From assembly GCA_030620095.1 (NCBI GenBank), contig JAUTXW010001615.1, forward strand, positions 129,501-193,500: a DNA stretch of 64,000 nucleotides, given 5' to 3'. This document shows, piece by piece, positions 34,601 through 42,139 of this stretch. The position numbers were made by a program, and so were the translations under genes. Under the pieces are notes generated by a model, which was given only the letters and a program-made list of their open reading frames with translations, searched no databases and was not told the DNA's origin. Numbering within the stretch: the first letter of the stretch is position 1; each line of letters opens with the position of its first letter. Source of the DNA: Kuschelorhynchus macadamiae. Lineage: Eukaryota; Arthropoda; Insecta; Coleoptera; Curculionidae.

Positions 34601-37600
34601 AAGCATAATTACTGAGAAATAAACTGTATTTGAAGTAAAATATTTTATATTCAGAAAAGTATTTTTACTATAGAAAATAGACAGTGCTGGGTACTACAGA
34701 TTAAGATGTCATTAGATATTTTACAAAGAATGTTTACTTGCCAAATATTTATTGTAGGCATAATAATGTTTGAATAATACAAAATGTAGAATAACTAAAC
34801 ATTTGTAATAGGAATTTCCAATAAACTGAATCCTAAAAAAACGTTTATCATTTCAGCAATTGTCTCGAGGCAGTTCGTTGAAATGACTAAGGCACGCATT
34901 GAAGGGCTATTAGCAGCATTTCCCAAACTTATTCCTACAGGAACCCAGCACACATTTGTAGAGACCGACTCTGTCCGTTATGTATACCAGCCTTTGGAGC
35001 GCCTATACATGCTGCTCATTACTACAAGGGCTAGTAATATACTTGAAGATCTGGAGACTCTCCGATTGTTTGCCAGAGTTGTATGTATTGTTTTAATATA
35101 TCCAACAGCAATAGTATTTTTGACATTATAAATTATTTAAAAAACTGATTAAAAAAAAAATTAACTAGTGTCAAAAGGTCTTCAGATTATTTCAAAATTG
35201 TCTTACAACTGTAAAAGAATATATGATATTTTAGATTCCAGAATACTGTAGATCCTTAGAAGAAAATGAGATAATTGAAAATGCTTTCAACTTAATTTTT
35301 GCATTTGATGAAATTGTTGCCTTAGGATATAGGGAAAGTGTAAATTTATCTCAAATTCGAACCTTTGTAGAGATGGATTCTCATGAAGAAAAAGTATATC
35401 AAGCTGTCAGACAGGTAATCAATATTATTTTAGTTTTTTAAAATCGACAAAACAATTTATTTATTCTTATTAGTAAATTGTATATTTTAATTGCAAATAA
35501 CACTTGTTATCCAAAAAAATATTTAAAACATTTTTTTTTCAATTTTTTTTCAATTTGAAATTTAAGTCTAAAGCATAAAATGTAAAATTGTATGTACCTG
35601 TTGGGCCTTTTTTTAACAGTCTTATGTAACATATAGATGAATATTTATAATAATAATAATAATAATAAACCATTTATTGCAGCAAAATAGTAAAAGGATG
35701 GAGTAACACTGATATTCATTAACATGGTGTAAACTTAACTCTACCTTACTATGATTACAAAATGAAATTATGTTTAGGATATATTTTAAAATATCAAATA
35801 GCTTTACCATATAAAACAACAAAAAAATTATATAAAAATATGTTCAAAAAAAAATAATAATAAGTCAGTTAAAAATATAAAAGGACTGTTTTTATATTAT
35901 TATCACATTTACATTTGAAACATTTGAAACATTTATTGAATTAAAGAAGCATTGCAACGAAAAAATTACATAATAGCACTCTTCTTGAGCTACAAAAGTC
36001 GCTTGTCAGTAGAGTGCGTAATAGAATTCCTATATTACAATATCAAATAGTACATGACTAACCGGAGCATTTATAAAACAACAAAAACTAGATCACGGTC
36101 TTAGTGACCATGCGCAACTTAAATAATTTAACAAAATTATAGTGTATTCCTTATTATTACTAACTGGAGCATTTATAAAATAACATAAACTATAGATTTA
36201 TAATAGGTATTGTATGTGTGATAGTCTGAAAATTCTCTTTTATCCACTCGGAACCTCTTAATGCATAAGACAATTTACTCCTAAGATTCCTTATCTGCAA
36301 AGGCAATATATTATACAGCTTAGGGCCCAGGTATGATATGTGTCTCATAGCAGCAGAAAACACCGGCTGTGGAAAGGTCAAGGCTTCATCCGTGATAGAA
36401 CGGGTGCAAAAATTATGAGAAATCAAAGTTTTGTATGTTTTATCATTGTTCATGAATCTCAGTGTACTTCTTACAAACAATTGACGAACCGATAGCAAGC
36501 CACTCTCCCTAAACAATATTTCTGTTGGAAATAGTTTATTCTTCTTCAAAATTACTTTAATTATATACTTTTGTGTGATGACCAGAGGATTAAGGGCATT
36601 GGAAGTTGCACTCCCCCAAACCCCCATCCCATAGCAAAGTATGGACTCCACCAGAGCCTGGTATGTGAGAACCAGAAGCTTCCGAGACAGAAATTCCCTT
36701 AACTGATAGAACTTATAAATTGTTTTACGGATCTTATTCACAACATAGGTTATGTGGTCTACATACTTGAGATTTTTATCTATATACAACCCAAGATACT
36801 TTACATTATCTTTCCCAGATATGCTTAGACTACAGGCACAGTTTGAGGTTCCCATTATACATGAGAATTCATGCACCTTCAGTTTTGGGAATAGTATATT
36901 ACTTTTATTATTCATTGAAAATGCAACATACGAGGTCTTAGAAACATTCATTGTCAGAAGATTCTGATCCATCCACATCTTTATTCTGGATATATAACTT
37001 TCAGCCCTGTGGAACACACCCTCCCAAGAATCGCCACTGACTAAAATAACTGTGTCATCCGCATAACATACACATTCACTACTTTCACTAGGCAAGACTG
37101 AGAATAAATCGTTTACATAGATGGAAAAAAGTGTGGGGCCCAGGACTGTGCCCTGAGGAACACCAAACCCTATCGTACTTTCGTCACTTAGAACACCATT
37201 AATTTTAATTTTTTGTATCCTGTTTTTTAAATAAGATTCAAAAAGATCGTGGGCAATACCCCTGATACCACAATTCCTAAGTTTGCCAAGTAAGGTTTGG
37301 TGATCCACTGTATCAAAAGCACGGGCCAAATCAATGAATATACCAATGGTTTTTTGCTTCTTTTTGAAGTTCTTTATAATAAAATCCGTAACATGAACCA
37401 TTGCACTCTCAGTTGACAGACCAGATCTAAATCCGTATTGTGAGTCTGAGAGTATTTTGTTTCGACACAAAAAACCATCCAGCCTTAACTTTATACACTT
37501 TTCAAACAATCGGTTTATCATGCTGGTTATCGCAATTAGTCTAAAATTTTCTTTTTGTAGTTTGTCACCCGCCTTGAAAACTGGCACCACTATCGCTCTT

Positions 37601-40600
37601 TTAAGAATGTCCGGATATACACCACACTCGAAAATCAAGTTAATCAAATGTAAAAGCGGCTTCGTAAGGTATTTGTGGTTTTCTTTTAAAATAGAGGATG
37701 AAATATTGTCCTCCCCTGCAGCCGACTTTAGCTTTAGAGAAGCTATGACCGCGATAATTTCATTTTTTGAAATAGGGCTAAAAAATAGAGACTCAGTTAT
37801 ACTTTTGCATGGAAATTTATAATCGTTGCCTTTAATCGAATCAGCCAAACTCTTACCAATGGTTTCAAAATATTTGCCAAATATATTAGCAATCTCTTTG
37901 TTATCACCTACAAGTATATTATTGTTCATTATTCCGGTAATTTCCTTAGGTTTTGTTTTTTTGCTGGTGGCATTTTTTATTACCTCCCAGGTTTTCTTGA
38001 CATCATTTCTACATTCGTTTATTTTTGTTTTAAAATAATTAAACTTAGCTTTTTTAATTAGATTAGTAAGACTATTTCTATACCTACGAAATCTCTCTTG
38101 GGCGTCAAGATTATCTGGGTATTTAATTGCTGTCTTAAACATAACCACATTAAAATTTGTTATAATCAAGGATGATTTTGCCATTCACCATCTTATAGTG
38201 TAATGGAGAAACCGTCCCTCATGCATTTTTAACATTTGCAAAGAACGAATGTAAGGTGTAATATGCTCTCTTACAGGGACCCCACATGCAAACCAGACAC
38301 ATTGATTTTGGATGACCTGAATCCTCCTTTTGTCTTCAACAGACAGACATGGACCATACACACAGTCACCATAATTTAACATTGACAACACTAGCGCCTC
38401 TGTCAGCATTGTTTTAGCCTTAGTAGGTAGAATCTTGCGAAATTGATATAAGTGTCTAAGCCTTAAATAGGCAGCCTGACAGCTTTGAAACATGGTTAGT
38501 AAATTTTAAGTTTGCGTCAAACAGAATGCCTAGATTTCTTACCTGGTTATCAACATTTAGTTCTACTTGGCCCAGTTGAAAGATAGGGTTGAGTTGCCTT
38601 ACTTGTTCTGTTCGATATTGGGAACCGATTATCATTAGTTTGCTCTTAATTGGATTAAGTGTTAAATTATTTGCTTCCGACCATCTTGCTACACTCTCGA
38701 GAGTCCTTGATGGATATAGGGAGGATAAGGATAAGGAGCTGGATATCATCAGCATAGAGATCCATGGTAGAAAACCTAGGTACTGTCTTCAGATCAGCTG
38801 TATATATGTTAAATAAAGTAGGGCCCAGTATGGACCCCTGAGGAACTAGGAGTTTTTCAATTAGAATAGAAAAGTTCACACTTTTTTATTTAGACTGGTC
38901 TACACTTATTAGAAGCATTCAATGAGAAACAGGAATTAAAGTAATTGACATGTCTCAGGATTATTTTTACTATATAAGTACTCTTCAGAAAGTGTGTTTT
39001 GTAAATAGAAAAAAGAACGCGGTGGGAAGCAAATATCTTTTATAAAACCAAATTATTTCTGTTGCACTAAACAAACTCCAGAAAAATTTTTTACAAGAAT
39101 GGCTTTTTGACAAATGAAAAGTTCAAAGTCTGGGATATCACAAAAAAGAAAAAAACGCCACCTGGTGGAGCCCTATCTACTTTGGAAAGATTTCATAACA
39201 CGTACCCTCTGCCTCTTCCCAAAAAAAATTGAAGGAAGTTAAAAGTTTGATGTGTTATAAACATCCAAATTGTCAGTTTTTTTATAGGAATCTTAAAGTA
39301 AAAGAAACCAATACCGGCGAAGATGAAGAAGTATGTCTTACTGGTTCTATGCAATATGATGAATAACATTTATTAGGTTTGCATTTGATGCCATTTTTAC
39401 AAATTTGTGCCTATATCTATGTTAATAATAATTTTGTAATATTTTAATAATTTTTATTGATTTTACTCAATTTATTAGAATTTTTCATTGTTATTAGTGA
39501 CCAAACAAATCATAATAAGAGGTAAGTTTTTTAGCTATAAAGGGCCTAAGTTATGTTTTTTTTTTAAATATAGCTTTAGTAATAATTTTTAGGGCCTATG
39601 TGCTAAAATCTGTATATCACATGTAGGGCCTATATAAGTTAGGTCAAAAGTGTAGGTCCTAACAAACAAAAGTAAATTAACAAATAAAACTATTGACAAG
39701 TTAAATTATCTTTAGAATTATAACACTTATAAATAAAAGCTGACCAAATTTTATTTAATATGTGTAAGAAATTTGTATTTGCGATTATCTCAAAACTTAA
39801 TGTTTGTAGATAGGCCATTTTTCGACCAAGCCACAGATATATGCATATGTGGATGCATAGAAAAAAATTAAGTTAGGAAGTTTTAAACAGTGTTTAACAG
39901 ATTGCAAAAAATTGTCTCAGTTTTTAAAATATGTAAAAAAATAAAATATAAAGCATATTATGTTCAAGCATTTTCCGAAAAACTAACGGGTTTTTAAATA
40001 AAATATAATATTTAGGGGATGGTTTTAACCCCTTTGGACACATTGTATGAAATTTTTAAAACTTCTAAAATATGTAAAAAACTCGGTTTACAGGTTTTTT
40101 TCGAAAAGCTAACCAGTTTTTAAATAAAAAAGATATTGTATTATTTAATTGGTGGTTTCACCCCTTTGATTGGTGGTTTCACCCCTTTGAACACAGTGTA
40201 TGAATTTTTAAAAAATCCTAAAATATGTAAAAAATAAATTAAAAAACACGTGATCAAGCGTTTTTCCGAAAAACTGACCATTTTTTAAATAAAAAATATT
40301 GTAATATTTAAGGGGTGGTTTCACCCCCTTGAAATTTGAGTTTTGAAAAATCCCTTCTTATCAAACCTTCACATCCTAAAATCACCTGTATGCCAAAATT
40401 CAGGTCTTTTATATATTAGTGAAGATTTTATCTACTAGCTTAACGCTTAGAGATATCAAAATGTCATTTGTTTATTTTTATAGCAAATCCTGACGGTTCA
40501 GAGAAAATCACAAATCTTGTGTACCCAATATCTCCAAAAGTTTAGCTTATAGATTTTTTAAATTTTTTCTTGGAAATTAAATTAAGTCGGTTTGCCTAAA

Positions 40601-41363
40601 TACTGAAAATATTTTAGATTATCAACTTTTTTTTTTTAGTTTTTATAATGTTTTAACTTCTTGTGTTATTATCTCAAAAAAAAAAAAATTAATTTATGAA
40701 AATGAAATTTTTATCTGTTTTGTTATCATATGGTAATATTCATTTATAGACGCAAGAAAGGGAGGCGAAACTGAAAATGCGCGAAAAGGCGAAAGAATTG
40801 CAACGACAAAAATTAGAGCAAATGAAGAAGGGCATCAAGGCCAACTTCGGGAGTAGTAGTGGATTTGGGACCAGTTCAAATAATACCTACACTCCTTCGG
40901 CTTCAGTTGATGTAGTTAGTGTTCAAAATGATGTTAAACCTCCTTCTTTACATACTATTACACAGTTAGTAGTTTTTCTTTTATTCGCCCTTAAAGGAAA
41001 GTGATTAAGGTTTACAATAATAAATTGTCAGTTAAAGTAATTATAAATAAGTATAATAAAATTATTAGCACTTTAACTCTAAGTTAAAGATTTATTATTC
41101 ATGAAATTAAGTCAATATTTTTCTGACTAATATTTTTTGTCATCATATTTAAATTACTATAAGCTACAGATATCTATACAGTGATAATAGTAACTATATT
41201 TTGGTTTTAATAGAAAACGAGGTATGCAATTAGGCAGCAAAGGAAAAGATGTAGAATCCTTTGTTGATCAGCTTAAATCCGAAGGAGAAAAAGTTACTAC
41301 ACCTACATCGAACAATGTACAGCCAGGAACTAAAACGCCAACAATTAAATCTGATATTGATGA
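22688..41363 (+). CDS. deltaCOP: Coatomer subunit delta (delta-COP, archain), N-terminal six exons
   Basis: Six exons splice in phase: 22688-22690, 22780-22819, 34857-35080, 35235-35414, 40750-40964 and 41214-41363. All have GT/AG borders (GTGAGT, GTATGT, GTAATC, GTTAGT, GTAAGT). The product begins MVLIAAAVCTKAGKTIVSRQ and continues EGLLAAFPKLIP, SVRYVYQPLERLYMLLITT and IPEYCRSLEENEI. Then come a charged helix (TQEREAKLKMREKAKELQ) and GKDVESFVDQLKSEGEK. It is a COPI coat subunit for Golgi-to-ER vesicles. The first about 140 residues are the longin-type domain that pairs with beta-COP. The C-terminal mu-homology domain was not found, so the gene is partial here. Introns of 12 kb and 5.3 kb hold transposons. 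Confidence 0.93.
22780..22819 (+). CDS. deltaCOP: delta-COP exon 2
   Basis: Codes VLIAAAVCTKAGK plus one base. It is preceded by ATTTTTTAG and followed by GTGAGT. It joins a first exon that carries only the ATG codon of the protein. Confidence 0.9.
22820..23599. other. delta-COP intron 2, no element recognised
   Basis: AT-rich intron sequence. The - frame at 23027-23305 shows no domain. Confidence 0.5.
23600..24190 (-). pseudogene. LINE C-terminal remnant in delta-COP intron
   Basis: On the - strand near 24100-24180 the text reads TLVESILRY followed by a Trp-Gly-like stretch. It matches ALVESILCYGMGVWG of the LINE at 36190-38184, but stops are frequent. Lower down, similarity fades. Confidence 0.45.
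24225..24267 (-). ncRNA. Type I hammerhead ribozyme, complete consensus
   Basis: On the - strand: stem I TCTG (24264-24267) pairs with CAGA (24225-24228). The core CTGATGA is at 24257-24263. Stem II is GCTAAC-TTG-GTTAGC with one extra base. GAAA is at 24237-24240. Stem III is ATG-CC-CGT and the cleavage-site C is at 24229. Every conserved core base is present, and all three stems can form without dimerisation. This is the strongest ribozyme in the window. Confidence 0.85.
24440..25331 (+). pseudogene. LINE ORF2 C-terminus and 3' tail
   Basis: Frames read PVVTFLGTFLDSKFKWEPQS, LLTAYYALVYPHLSYNIILW, KRILRLIFGLKPQQSCKQI and KILTLVSIYIVKCVSYVYK. They match the post-RT region of the LINE at 29584. 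The 3' end at 25300-25331 is a TTTGAA tandem (four units), the usual short-repeat tail of such elements. It is 5' truncated and lies between the PLE arms. Confidence 0.75.
25331..25472. repeat. Near-perfect palindrome, about 70-bp arms
   Basis: 25331-25400 (starting TCTATACTTTTAAATGCATC) is repeated in reverse complement at 25405-25472, including AATAATCTATTATTAGATAC. It should extrude as a cruciform. Confidence 0.85.
25811..25988. mobile_element. hAT MITE with exact 8-bp target duplication
   Basis: 178 bp with termini CAGGCACATAGCCAG and CTGGCTACGTGCCTG, flanked on both sides by TCATTGTC (25803-25810 and 25989-25996). Eight-base duplications and CAG ends are diagnostic of hAT. The interior is G-rich on one side and C-rich on the other. 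The + frame at 25806-26015 is not a gene. Confidence 0.9.
26230..26600 (+). repeat. AAGATGGCGG family copy, decayed
   Basis: Contains the terminal block (TTTTTACAGATCTTCACATT), a GTCTGTTTGTCTGTC tract, GCATAGCTAAAAAACTAC and CTCAAATTTTGCACAAA, in + orientation. The ATGGCGG core has become ATGGCAG (near 26460). Confidence 0.6.
26621..26866. repeat. Tandem duplication of a 124-bp unit
   Basis: The unit starting TATTAAATAAATTTATTTTT at 26621 repeats at 26745 almost without change, through CACCTAGGTGACTAAACACC and GTATGTGCA. Each unit starts with an internal hairpin (TTTATTTAATAA and its inverse). Confidence 0.9.
26990..28070 (-). pseudogene. LINE reverse transcriptase relic, clade of 36190-38184
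   Basis: On the - strand across frameshifts: GVLQGIILGPILFILYINSL, SYADDTVVV, MRKIKMWL, SLNITKTNYIAFS, KYLGIMIDKNLKCDLH and EFYILREILEKRLL. These match the LINE at 36190 (GVPQGTVLGPTLFSIYVNDL; CYADDTVIL; YLGLYIDKNLKYVDH). YADD is present but the reading frame is broken. It lies just 5' of the younger LINE on +. Confidence 0.75.
28142..29584 (+). CDS. LINE ORF1 protein: coiled coil plus SGNH-like domain
   Basis: 480 residues. Residues 60-215 are a long heptad-rich coiled coil (QITQLEAENTKLQ, LNEKLSELEELQRSLQ). Residues about 250-390 form an esterase/SGNH-like domain opening with VVVFGDESGRNLS, where GDES stands for the usual GDS. ORF1 proteins of CR1-type LINEs bind RNA and form multimers, and this layout is known in that clade. 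The first about 20 residues look unrelated and the PHD finger is missing, so the true start lay upstream in the complete element. The stop overlaps the ORF2 start in TAATG. Confidence 0.8.
   Translation: MVYTNVWNVLVGSYIVIVELTKAIEDQKGIIASFNKGISADAETQTVIKVINSAAQTILHKNYSKKTQTGFAPNSTCNSEAQTDKTDIIDQKNQVNNLKSQITQLEAENTKLQMSKSESDEKLQNIMKDLNDITEINRNMIESIRVLESENRMFESEIVNLERLRDLNKSLNEKLSELEELQRSLQISIGTLTAENNYLSDKVLDLQKSLSCFTASLRHCSLSEPKLNVKLNVNCAINQMKLDHPETKIDRKVVVFGDESGRNLSCTLNVLLKSPYFKVRGIVKPHATLREIVSNIFGETQDCGKDDFVIVCLSINMRSSNLVALRQIFAIGKFTNLIICYYYNNALTDNFLSKKINDLFYTYIHRNNVSVRVIDNVKVGNRYRHNIQSLGRLLLLYIQKSLLLPSPVNGNVIRINSDNILNLQPVEAGSPITQRDDCESNLICVCDTDTSTIASGSPTNNTQNSSCDFLEKSPFLKNFP
29584..32349 (+). 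CDS. LINE ORF2 protein: endonuclease and reverse transcriptase
   Basis: 921 residues, no stops. The apurinic-type endonuclease occupies residues 1-215, with LSEHWL (E32), CGDFNIN (D141, N143) and GISDHEA (D207, H208). The reverse transcriptase occupies about 435-700, with AAGWDEIS, QFGFQSAKGTSDAV, FCDLSKAFD (D565), GVPQGSVLGP and FADD (652-655). All catalytic residues are present. A C-terminal region with QKRAIRYMYKLG and RTRRTHNVALPIP follows. The protein nicks target DNA and copies its own RNA into the nick. The start codon lies within the ORF1 stop (TAATG), so translation by termination-reinitiation is likely. Confidence 0.9.
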   Translation: MLLNVQSVRNKTDELSIFLETLSTPSIVVLSEHWLKPEEPFFLQNYSIISNYCRSTYLHGGTVVLVKEIFLNCCNFINISKFDFLNEDKVFELSISYCSKFNLYILGLYRSPVGSVSEFLFRLEIVLSQLNCGTLIVLCGDFNINFLDSFNINTQMLQCLLSSYGLCMVVDKPTRITAHSSTIIDYVCTNFEKNNVLFEVMNAGISDHEAILCKFKIKTTKNVGKFRKKGRLYTKHNYDRFSQLCSGRDWSYVLLLPDPVEVFHAELYKAFNNTFPVKTLVKKIKKPWVTKGIRTSSKNMRSLHHIRKFYFHNHFFTSYFNKYRKVYRSIIGLAKSSYYRDRIGNSKNVQRESWKIVNELRGKNKVPKVINTKLSSNELNKFYCSIAYNLSSKINATLDYKHFFEYTSVTDSFFLAPTDIYELKSIFAEIGNNKAAGWDEISIRLFLRLPESVLQVLVEVINESFCSGTFPSCLKIATILPFFKGGDAESPSNYRPVALFPTLSKIIGKIVKKRVISFLARHNILSSEQFGFQSAKGTSDAVFAFLETLYLGLNDGGMAAAVFCDLSKAFDCVNHQILLWKLQSYGFRGTALRWFESYLSGRVQSVSFNGMPSERGEMSYGVPQGSVLGPILFLVYVNDLTKLNIKGKFTVFADDATILWHDTNSASLNDTLNNDIILVKQWCDANQLTLNISKTSIMNFRCNLNDVYLEDIVVSNLSENRFLGIYLDSKLKFETHISQLNSKLSSNCFALRVLARELDPSIVRNSYFALIESHLRYGVCFWGVCSRQLFNSVFILQKRAIRYMYKLGLRVSCKPFFILNKILTLPSLFILESVCLIHKKYKNTIFEERNYRTRRTHNVALPIPSTTLVRNSTIFNSRKLFNHLPLNIKINESERIFRREVKRLLIEKAYYEVSEFFNERF
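32578..33545 (-). pseudogene. Tc1-type transposase (DD34E), broken
   Basis: On the - strand: a helix-turn-helix start reading MVRGKAHSYDMRNSIISAHK and TQGTIRNIISQFKK, then the catalytic part GDSRSRIIRTPGEE, GVGRLLFINGTVN, FIFQQDGAACRTAK and KWPSSSPDLSPIETLWH. The QQD aspartate and the PIE glutamate are 34 residues apart, as in Tc1. Stops (including a Trp to stop at MVWGC) and frameshifts make it inactive. Its 3' end abuts the LINE end at 32575, so one truncated or interrupted the other. Confidence 0.75.
33546..34856. other. delta-COP intron 2 end; decayed repeat
   Basis: 33890-34190 is an old AAGATGGCGG family copy (CAAAATGGAGGTCTAATGAA near 34042; ACAAAATGGCGCTC near 34164). The rest holds nothing recognisable. 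Confidence 0.45.
34857..35080 (+). CDS. deltaCOP: delta-COP exon 3
   Basis: Begins CA after TTTCAG, completing Thr of GKT, and reads IVSRQFVEMTKARIEGLLAA through DLETLRLFARV. Donor GTATGT. It is the most conserved part of the longin-type domain. Confidence 0.95.
35235..35414 (+). CDS. deltaCOP: delta-COP exon 4
   Basis: Reads IPEYCRSLEENEIIENAFNL, then FDEIVALGYRESVNLSQI and ends VYQAVRQ. It is 60 codons, flanked by TTTTAG and GTAATC. Confidence 0.95.
35630..35885 (-). repeat. LINE 3' end with TTA-repeat tail
   Basis: On the - strand the segment ends GCAATAAATGGTTTATTATT plus more ATT units (35640-35670 on +). It may be the 3' end of the older LINE at 38185-38880, split off by the insertion of the LINE at 36190. 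Confidence 0.4.
36190..38184 (-). CDS. LINE reverse transcriptase, 5' truncated, open frame intact
   Basis: 664 residues without a stop. Linker: RFRRYRNSLTNLIKKAKFNY. Reverse transcriptase at about 135-410: AAGEDNISSSIL, QYGFRSGLSTESAM, FIDLARAFDTVDH (D285, D291), GVPQGTVLGPTLF and CYADD (374-377). The C-terminal part has YLGLYIDKNLKYVDH and ALVESILCYGMGVWG. The endonuclease is missing, and the frame begins where sequence from another LINE ends. It is antisense to delta-COP in intron 4. Tail near 35910-35930. The clade is not certain: the jockey superfamily is likely, and it is distinct from the LINE at 28142. Confidence 0.85.
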   Translation of the reverse strand: MAKSSLIITNFNVVMFKTAIKYPDNLDAQERFRRYRNSLTNLIKKAKFNYFKTKINECRNDVKKTWEVIKNATSKKTKPKEITGIMNNNILVGDNKEIANIFGKYFETIGKSLADSIKGNDYKFPCKSITESLFFSPISKNEIIAVIASLKLKSAAGEDNISSSILKENHKYLTKPLLHLINLIFECGVYPDILKRAIVVPVFKAGDKLQKENFRLIAITSMINRLFEKCIKLRLDGFLCRNKILSDSQYGFRSGLSTESAMVHVTDFIIKNFKKKQKTIGIFIDLARAFDTVDHQTLLGKLRNCGIRGIAHDLFESYLKNRIQKIKINGVLSDESTIGFGVPQGTVLGPTLFSIYVNDLFSVLPSESSECVCYADDTVILVSGDSWEGVFHRAESYISRIKMWMDQNLLTMNVSKTSYVAFSMNNKSNILFPKLKVHEFSCIMGTSNCACSLSISGKDNVKYLGLYIDKNLKYVDHITYVVNKIRKTIYKFYQLREFLSRKLLVLTYQALVESILCYGMGVWGSATSNALNPLVITQKYIIKVILKKNKLFPTEILFRESGLLSVRQLFVRSTLRFMNNDKTYKTLISHNFCTRSITDEALTFPQPVFSAAMRHISYLGPKLYNILPLQIRNLRSKLSYALRGSEWIKENFQTITHTIPIINL
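38185..38880 (-). pseudogene. Fragment of a third LINE type
   Basis: On the - strand across two frameshifts: LVPQGSILGPTLFNIYTADL, MDLYADDIQLLI, WSEANNLTLNPIKSKLM, NLGILFDANLKFTNHVSKL, ALVLSMLNYGDCVYGPCLS and IQVIQNQCVWFACGV. This covers reverse transcriptase motifs from VPQGS through YADD and the C-terminal region. It stops exactly where the 36190-38184 LINE starts, which fits a nested insertion. Confidence 0.75.
38881..39989. other. delta-COP intron 4, nothing recognised
   Basis: No convincing frame. Three nearby GGGCCTA phrases (39541-39650) are the only regularity seen. Confidence 0.4.
39990..40420. repeat. Tandem block, unit with AAACTAACCGTTTTT-like phrase
   Basis: Three to four units of 110-140 bp, each with TTTTCCGAAAAACTAAC or a close variant, then TTTTTAAATAAA, then GGTGGTTTCACCCC. 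It is the same unit as at 48650-49640. CACCCCTTTGATTGGTGGTT is an extra short duplication near 40155. Confidence 0.75.
40750..40964 (+). CDS. deltaCOP: delta-COP exon 5
   Basis: Starts TQEREAKLKMREKAKELQRQ and runs into a low-complexity Ser/Gly linker. The donor GTTAGT at 40965 leaves two bases, which match the phase of exon 6. Confidence 0.88.
41214..41363 (+). CDS. deltaCOP: delta-COP exon 6
   Basis: Reads KRGMQLGSKGKDVESFVDQL then KSEGEKVTTPTSNN and ends at a GTAAGT donor in phase 2. No later exon is recognised in the window. Confidence 0.88.
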
Positions 41364-41885
41364 GTAAGTACATTGTGATTTTAATATTATTTCAGTCAGT
41401 CAAGTCAGAACTCTGTTTATCCAGACATAAATAAATACAGATAAGTGCACAAATCAGTGGTAATAATATCAAAATGACTTTCTTTTTATATCATAAAAAA
41501 TTGGGAATAGTGAATAATAGTTATTTGTTTCACTAGGTAAAGTATATACGATCTCAATTAAAATCGTTAAAAAATATTTGGAACAGAAATTCTTTGTATC
41601 GGCGATACCGCCAACTTCGCGCAGTGGTGGCGCCGACTTCATTATTTATTACCACTAATATTTCTTTTTGAACAAATAAAAATATATTCTAAAATTATGG
41701 TTAGTTGGTTTGCGAAATACAAATGTAAAATGATGATCAATAATATCTCAGGATCTCAGAAAAAAGTAAAAATATGTTTTGAGTTTTAATGTAATATTAT
41801 AAATATTAAGTAATTCCTAATGAATATATGTACGTACTTTTATTAATACTTAGATACTGTATCTCCCGCCAAATATACTTATTTA
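41364..41885. other. delta-COP intron 6 start
   Basis: No gene recognised. 41883-41885 (TTA) is the left target duplication of the Harbinger element. Confidence 0.5.
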
Positions 41886-42139
41886 AGGTAGGATTTTTAA
41901 CTATGCGGTGTTGAGGTGTGCGGCAGCGGTGTGCGGCACTGCGACTTGCCGGAGAATTGTGTACTATGTAAAAGAATAGGGCTGTTTTTTAACCAAGCGG
42001 TATGCGGCAGCGGCGTCGCAAGTCGACTGTGCGGCAAGCCGCTGAATTTGTAGGAAATGTTTTTCGACGACACGCGCCGTGCGGTACGTAGTGTTTGCGA
42101 AGCCACGACCTGGGTTGTTTGTTGTTTGTTTTCGCAGCA

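Noticed and set aside
36752..38038. Several + frames inside the LINE at 36190-38184
   Set aside because: Antisense shadows of the reverse transcriptase frame.
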